Part shown: positions 59,562 through 64,000 of the stretch, in pieces
Layout: the number at the start of each line of letters is the position of its first letter
Position numbering within the stretch: position 1 is the stretch's first letter
NCBI RefSeq assembly: GCF_009870785.1
Contig: NZ_WTWX01000002.1
Span: 271,484-335,483, forward strand
Source: Paenibacillus sp. An7
Lineage (GTDB): Bacteria; Bacillota; Bacilli; Paenibacillales; Paenibacillaceae
Length of the DNA: 64,000 bases
Reading direction: 5' to 3'
Translations under genes and position numbers: made by a program
The notes under the pieces: generated by a model
Database searches by the model: none
Seen by the model: the letters and a program-made list of their open reading frames with translations, nothing else
What the model was told of the DNA's origin: nothing

Positions 59562-60741
59562 GAACTTTCTCCTTATTAAGAATTGTAAAAGTATCAATAT
59601 ATTTTTTAACCCAAGCTTCTTTTGAATAATTCTCGATAATTACTTTACTACTTTGTTTTTTTAATTCATCAAAAGTCGGTTCTTTAATCACACTCACTAT
59701 TAACTCTGCAGACACCTGTGGCTCTTTAGGTGAAATAGGAAATATAGGTGCATTTAAACTTAGTTGTAACTTATTTGAAACAAAACAAACCAAAGAAGAT
59801 GATAATGCCTCTAATAAACTTAATGGAAGTCCTTCTTCACGTAAGGTTGTAAATAATAAGCAATCACTCGCCGAATAATATTGTGCTAATTGATCTCTTT
59901 CCACTTTACCAATAAAAAGAACTTTATTATCTAATTTTTTATTCTTCACAAAATTAATTAAATTCTCTTTTTGAGGTCCGTCTCCCAATATCAGAAATTT
60001 CACATTGTCATCTCTAACACTAATTGCTTCAAAAATTAATATTGCTTCCAAAATACCTTTTTCAGGATGTAATCTTGAACTAGATATAAACACTGTTGAA
60101 TCATCTGAGATTTTTAATTTTTTTCTAATCTGTACTCTATCATTGGAATCAAATTTAAATAATTCAGTATCAACTGCATTATCAATATTTATTGTTCTAA
60201 TATTACTAAATACCTTTTGAGATTTAATATCATTGTAAACTTTATTGCCAATTGTAATAATCATATCAAAGTTTTTAAGAAAATGAATATCTTGAAGCAG
60301 TCCATATACATTCTTTAGCGCCTTAATTTTTGTCTTCCAATTGAGACGTACTTTTGTTTTAATTTCTCCTAATGCAGTGCCATGGGCTTGAAATACAATA
60401 GAAGGGATATTTTTCAATTTACTAATTGAATAGCCTGCTGCACTTACACTAAATATAACATCGACAGGTAGGCTTTTTTCTAATTCATTGTAAAACTCTT
60501 GACTTTTTAACCACCAAGATCGAGTATATTTCATTGGTTCAGTATTTTTCAGACTATATAATGTTATGTTTTTAAATTGTAAAACAACATCAGTCTCTTG
60601 TTTTTTTTGTAGGGAAGTAGTTATTATAGTTACTTTTATTCCTTTTTCAGCTAAGGATTTTGCAAGATCGTCTGCAACAATTTCCATCCCGCCATAATGA
60701 GTGTGGTGAACAGTAGACCTTGTTAAAATGCACACATGCAT
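59551..60741 (-). CDS. Glycosyltransferase, GT4 family
   Basis: 396 residues. N-terminal 'TRSTVHHTHYGGMEIVADDLAKSLAEKGIKVTIIT' is the usual GT4 entry. The C-terminal domain has 'FISSSRLHPEKGILEAILIFEAI', 'FLILGDGPQKENLINFV' and 'REEGLPLSLLEALSSSLVCF', with the E-x7-E pair. It is part of the same operon, 10 bp from the next glycosyltransferase. Sugar specificity cannot be read. Confidence 0.88.
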   Translation of the reverse strand: MHVCILTRSTVHHTHYGGMEIVADDLAKSLAEKGIKVTIITTSLQKKQETDVVLQFKNITLYSLKNTEPMKYTRSWWLKSQEFYNELEKSLPVDVIFSVSAAGYSISKLKNIPSIVFQAHGTALGEIKTKVRLNWKTKIKALKNVYGLLQDIHFLKNFDMIITIGNKVYNDIKSQKVFSNIRTINIDNAVDTELFKFDSNDRVQIRKKLKISDDSTVFISSSRLHPEKGILEAILIFEAISVRDDNVKFLILGDGPQKENLINFVKNKKLDNKVLFIGKVERDQLAQYYSASDCLLFTTLREEGLPLSLLEALSSSLVCFVSNKLQLSLNAPIFPISPKEPQVSAELIVSVIKEPTFDELKKQSSKVIIENYSKEAWVKKYIDTFTILNKEKVHAK

Positions 60742-60751
60742 TATAAGTACC

Positions 60752-61903
60752 TCATTTTCTTTTATAATCGTTATATAATTCTTCTAATTTTTGAGTCTGT
60801 ATTCGTATATTAAAATTTTCCTCGGCAAATCCTCTTGCATTTTCACCGATTTTTTTTCTTAAATTACCGTCAGTAATTAGTAACTCCAATTTATTTTTTA
60901 ACTGGTCAATATTCCGCTCTTCAACCACATATCCCGTGTAATTATCAATTACTGCATCGCATATCCCACCATTATTTGTCACAACAACTGGTATACCCGT
61001 TGCGAATGATTCTAAAATCACTGTCGGTAGACCTTCTTGGTCTCCATCTGCTGCTGTAACACTTGGAAGTGAAAAGATATTAGCCTTATTAAGTTCTTCT
61101 AGAACTTTACTATGAGGTAGACTACCTAAGAAATCTATCTTCGTCTTTGCAATACTATTATTAGAAATATTAGACAACTCTTGCTTTAAAGGACCATCTC
61201 CAATAATTTTCAAACGTATATTTTTATGATCTTCCATCAACTTTATGAAAGCTCTAATTAAATACTCTGTTCCTTTTTTTTCAGTAAATCTTCCAACTGT
61301 GATAATTACAACTTCATTATCTTTAACTTTATCTTCCCTATACTTTATTTTCTCTAAGTTAATACCAATGTGGTGTACAATAATATTATCTTTAGGAAAC
61401 CCTTTTTCAATCAACTTATTTCTAATGTGAGAAGAAACAGCCAAAAATAGGTCCGCCTTTTCTGATAATTTTTTATAATTGAAATAATACATTAAGTATG
61501 AAAAAGGATATATCTTAAACTTCGGAAGACGTGTTATGTCGTAGCCGTGAAATGTAACAAACAATGGTATGTTATGTTTTTCGCATGCTTTTATTGCATA
61601 GATTGCATCCACTCCGAAATGAGCATGAATAACATCTATTTCTTTATCAGCAATAATGTTCGATATCTTTGAAGTAGAATTGATCTTCAAGGTAAATAAC
61701 AATTTTATAAACAATTTATGAAATTTTGAATTTGCATTTTTTTGAATTGAGTTAATATTCCATTTATCTGATTCAAATTGATCCTGATTGATAACTTCTC
61801 TTGTAATAACTTCTACCTGCCATCCACTATATTGATTTAGCTGCTCATAAATGAAAGTTTCAGATGAAGGTAGAAATGTATTTCTAAGTAATCCTAGTTT
61901 CAC
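60752..61903 (-). CDS. Glycosyltransferase, GT4 family
   Basis: 383 residues. 'GLLRNTFLPSSETFIYEQLNQYSGWQVEVIT' and 'HAHFGVDAIYAIKACEKHNIPLFVTFHGYDITRLPK' are like colanic-acid WcaL/AmsK-type enzymes. The donor domain contains 'TVGRFTEKKGTEYLIRAFIKL', 'IIGDGPLKQELS' and 'DQEGLPTVILESFATGIPVVV'. It overlaps the end of the polymerase gene by 20 bp. Confidence 0.9.
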   Translation of the reverse strand: MKLGLLRNTFLPSSETFIYEQLNQYSGWQVEVITREVINQDQFESDKWNINSIQKNANSKFHKLFIKLLFTLKINSTSKISNIIADKEIDVIHAHFGVDAIYAIKACEKHNIPLFVTFHGYDITRLPKFKIYPFSYLMYYFNYKKLSEKADLFLAVSSHIRNKLIEKGFPKDNIIVHHIGINLEKIKYREDKVKDNEVVIITVGRFTEKKGTEYLIRAFIKLMEDHKNIRLKIIGDGPLKQELSNISNNSIAKTKIDFLGSLPHSKVLEELNKANIFSLPSVTAADGDQEGLPTVILESFATGIPVVVTNNGGICDAVIDNYTGYVVEERNIDQLKNKLELLITDGNLRKKIGENARGFAEENFNIRIQTQKLEELYNDYKRK

Positions 61904-63311
61904 TTGTTAAATTCACCTCTGCTTCTTCTTTATATAACAATAATCCCATTATGAAGAAAAATAATGTTGAAATACTATAATTGTGCAGGAAAAAATTATC
62001 AAACATTCCTTGGACTATAACAAATATAATACATCCAAGACCACAGAGATAAATAACATCCTTTTTGCTATTAGTATATTTGGTATATAAAGTGATCATC
62101 AAATTTATAAAAAACAATACAAATAGTATAAGACAAGGTATACCCGCCCAGCTCCAAATGATAACGAAAATGTTGTGAGGTGGAAATGAAGGGTCCGTTC
62201 CTACTCTTAAAGCATAAATAGGAAATTCTGATTCCCATCCTCCAAATCCTAATCCTAAAAATGGGTGTTCTTTTATTTTATCAAACGTAAAATCCCAAAT
62301 TAGCACTCTTGGATCATTTCCAACCACATCAACATTCAATCTTTTTATTAAATTATAGATAATTGATTGCGGAGTAACTGAGAAGACAATTACTACAATT
62401 ATTATGTTTAGTAAGACAAGTCTCATTAGAGTTCTGAATGAAAACTTAAGAATAAGAAATATCAATAAAACGACTGTTAAAGCGAGTAATCCTGTTCTTG
62501 ATTGAGTCGCTAGAACAGCACCAATAAATATAATAGTGCTGGAAATATATCTAAACTTCCAAGTATCGATCATTTGTGAGAATGAAATGCAAAATAGAAG
62601 TCCAAAATACACCGAGGCTACATTGGCATTAATAAAAAAAGTTCCTGCCTTATATGGGTCTAATATATTATTGAATATTTCTCCATTATTTAACATCCTT
62701 AAAGTTGATGGATCTATAAATAACTGTGCTAATCTAGACTTCAGAAACTCTAATTCCAATTCAGGAAATACCAAAAAAAATATATTCGTAATCGCTATGG
62801 GCAACCCAATTATCATAATGCTATCTAAAACTTTAATTACCGATAACTCTTTCCGCCTATAATAAAAACCTAAACACAATGAAATCAAACCAACAAAACT
62901 AAAAAAAGTTAGCTTTAAACCTAAATATTGATTTGGGGAATACATAATAGCACAACTCATTATAAGAAGCATGAAAAAATATATCTTCATTGAGTTATGT
63001 GCCTTAAAATATCTCAATAAATTCTTATTAAGATATTCATTTGCGAACAAAATCAGTGATATCAAAACCATTAAAGTTAAAGAGAGGTTTAAAGGAAGAT
63101 ATAACTGATAGATGATCAAAAACGGTATGCCATAATATAAAATTGATTGCTCTTTTGTCAAGAATAATATAATGACTCCAATAACAGCTATTAAAATTAT
63201 TGGAATATACAACGGTAGAAAAGATGGTAATAAAGCTATTACCATTGTAATAGCAGTAAGTATAAAAAAACGGAACTTATTGGAATAAAGTGGATACATA
63301 ATTTTCCTCAC
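61884..63311 (-). CDS. O-antigen polymerase/ligase-like membrane protein (Wzy)
   Basis: 475 residues with about 11-12 membrane spans and a large outer loop ('NEGEIFNNILDPYKAG'-type and 'GLGFGGWESEFPIYALRVGTDPSFPPHNIFVIIWSWAGIPCLILFV'), the Wzy_C/O-antigen ligase signature with its conserved His. It probably joins repeat units outside the membrane after the flippase. The DNA is very AT-rich, like its neighbours. Confidence 0.88.
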   Translation of the reverse strand: MRKIMYPLYSNKFRFFILTAITMVIALLPSFLPLYIPIILIAVIGVIILFLTKEQSILYYGIPFLIIYQLYLPLNLSLTLMVLISLILFANEYLNKNLLRYFKAHNSMKIYFFMLLIMSCAIMYSPNQYLGLKLTFFSFVGLISLCLGFYYRRKELSVIKVLDSIMIIGLPIAITNIFFLVFPELELEFLKSRLAQLFIDPSTLRMLNNGEIFNNILDPYKAGTFFINANVASVYFGLLFCISFSQMIDTWKFRYISSTIIFIGAVLATQSRTGLLALTVVLLIFLILKFSFRTLMRLVLLNIIIVVIVFSVTPQSIIYNLIKRLNVDVVGNDPRVLIWDFTFDKIKEHPFLGLGFGGWESEFPIYALRVGTDPSFPPHNIFVIIWSWAGIPCLILFVLFFINLMITLYTKYTNSKKDVIYLCGLGCIIFVIVQGMFDNFFLHNYSISTLFFFIMGLLLYKEEAEVNLTSETRIT

Positions 63312-63326
63312 ATTTTATAAATTAAT

Positions 63327-63357
63327 AAAACTCTATCCTCAATTTAGGATAGAGTTT
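63327..63357 (-). terminator. Terminator containing the UXS gene stop codon
   Basis: AAACTCTATCCT/AGGATAGAGTTT arms around a loop in which the TGA lies; the minus strand continues TTATTAATTT. It sits between the UXS gene and the polymerase gene. Confidence 0.8.
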
Positions 63358-64000
63358 AAATTTTCCTGATATGTTTGAATAGTAAGATTTAAACCATCAT
63401 GTAAAGTAACAAATGGTTCCCAGTTCAAAATTTCTCTAGCTTTACCGATATCCGGTCTTCTTACTTTGGGATCATCTTTAGGTAGTGGACAGAAAATAAT
63501 TTTACTATTAGAATGTGTTAATTCTTTTATTATATTTGCTACTTCTAATATACTGTACTCTTTGGGATTCCCAATATTAATAATCTCTCCAGTGGCTTCG
63601 TTTCGCCCCATCATTAACTGAAGACCTCTAATATTATCATCTACATAACAAAAGGATCTAGTTTGAGAACCATCACCATAAACAGTAATATCTTCTCCTG
63701 CTAAAGCTTGAGTCACAAAATTAGAAATGACCCTTCCATCATCATTACGTAAGCCTGCAGAATAGGTATTGAAAATTCTAGCAACTTTCACTGCAACACC
63801 GTAACGTTCGTAAAATTCATAGCAAATAACCTCACCAAGCCTTTTTGCTTCATCGTAGCATGCTCTCGGTCCCCAAGTATTAACATTCCCACGATAGGAT
63901 TCAGGCTGAGGATGTACTTCTGGATCACCGTAAGCTTCACTAGTACTGGTATACAGAAATTTAGCTTCTTTATCTCTTGCTAACTCCAAGAGATTGAAAG
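63339..64000 (-). CDS. UDP-glucuronate decarboxylase (UXS-like), partial at window edge
   Basis: The C-terminal 220 residues of an extended short-chain dehydrogenase; the N terminus lies beyond 64000. 'YTSTSEAYGDPEVHPQPESYRGNVNTWGPRACYDEAKRLGE' contains the Ser and the YxxxK pair and closely follows UDP-xylose synthases. 'FNTYSAGLRNDDGRVISNFVTQALAGEDITVYGDGSQTRSFCYV' follows. It would convert UDP-glucuronate (made by Ugd at 53 kb) to UDP-xylose. The frame is open to the end of the window. Confidence 0.9.
   Translation of the reverse strand, partial: FNLLELARDKEAKFLYTSTSEAYGDPEVHPQPESYRGNVNTWGPRACYDEAKRLGEVICYEFYERYGVAVKVARIFNTYSAGLRNDDGRVISNFVTQALAGEDITVYGDGSQTRSFCYVDDNIRGLQLMMGRNEATGEIINIGNPKEYSILEVANIIKELTHSNSKIIFCPLPKDDPKVRRPDIGKAREILNWEPFVTLHDGLNLTIQTYQENLNSILN

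Overview
The window looks like chromosome of a spore-forming, low-to-mid GC Gram-positive bacterium, most likely Paenibacillus or a close relative. The reasons are the Bacillus-type gene orders (ydcC-alr-ndoAI-ndoA; groEL-groES-tat-moa-ABC-F-tsaD-rimI-tsaB-tsaE), strong AGGAGG-type ribosome binding sites, an H-type small acid-soluble spore protein, NHEJ genes, and an S-layer-homology surface protein. I see no rRNA, tRNA, CRISPR array or intact insertion sequence.

Layout. 0.2-3.7 kb: MazEF-type toxin-antitoxin pair, alanine racemase and a YdcC-like lipoprotein, all on the minus strand. 3.9-7.9 kb: a GbsR-type regulator divergent from an OpuA glycine-betaine transporter, with a perfect 24-bp palindrome between them. 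7.9-12.6 kb: small accessory genes, including a holin-like protein, two quinone/catechol-detoxification genes (MhqN- and MhqO-like) separated by a periodic array of short palindromes, a lipoprotein and an orphan ORF. 12.6-20 kb: a formate dehydrogenase module (moaA, fdhD, DUF2294, the large molybdenum FDH subunit, DUF1641, a Mrp/SalA-like ATPase). 20-27 kb: an accessory insert dominated by a 1851-residue S-layer-anchored protein made of two tandem CBM9/esterase modules, bounded on the right by a diverged second copy of the mrp 3' end and terminator.

27-38 kb is the conserved housekeeping block: groESL with CIRCE, tatAC, moaBC, 5-formyl-THF cyclo-ligase, a YdiF-like ABC-F ATPase, a DnaA-box cluster, and the t6A tRNA-modification operon. 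38-43 kb holds a spore protein and an NHEJ set in which Ku, ligase and polymerase are separate genes, with catechol dioxygenase catE between them. 43-52 kb carries membrane genes (YitT family, cardiolipin synthase, CNNM/CorC, AI-2E family, an ABC-2 exporter), small unknown proteins, VanZ and LytR-CpsA-Psr. 52.9-64 kb is an AT-rich exopolysaccharide cluster on the minus strand. It makes UDP-glucuronate (Ugd), UDP-xylose (UXS, cut by the window edge) and GDP-mannose (ManC), and also encodes four glycosyltransferases, a polymerase and a flippase.

Observations most worth a second look: the duplicated mrp tail around the surface-protein island; an apparent AUU start codon for moaA; the roughly 46-bp periodic palindrome array; a leader with a strong terminator ahead of the formate dehydrogenase; stop codons placed inside terminator hairpins in the polysaccharide operon; and the DnaA-box cluster.
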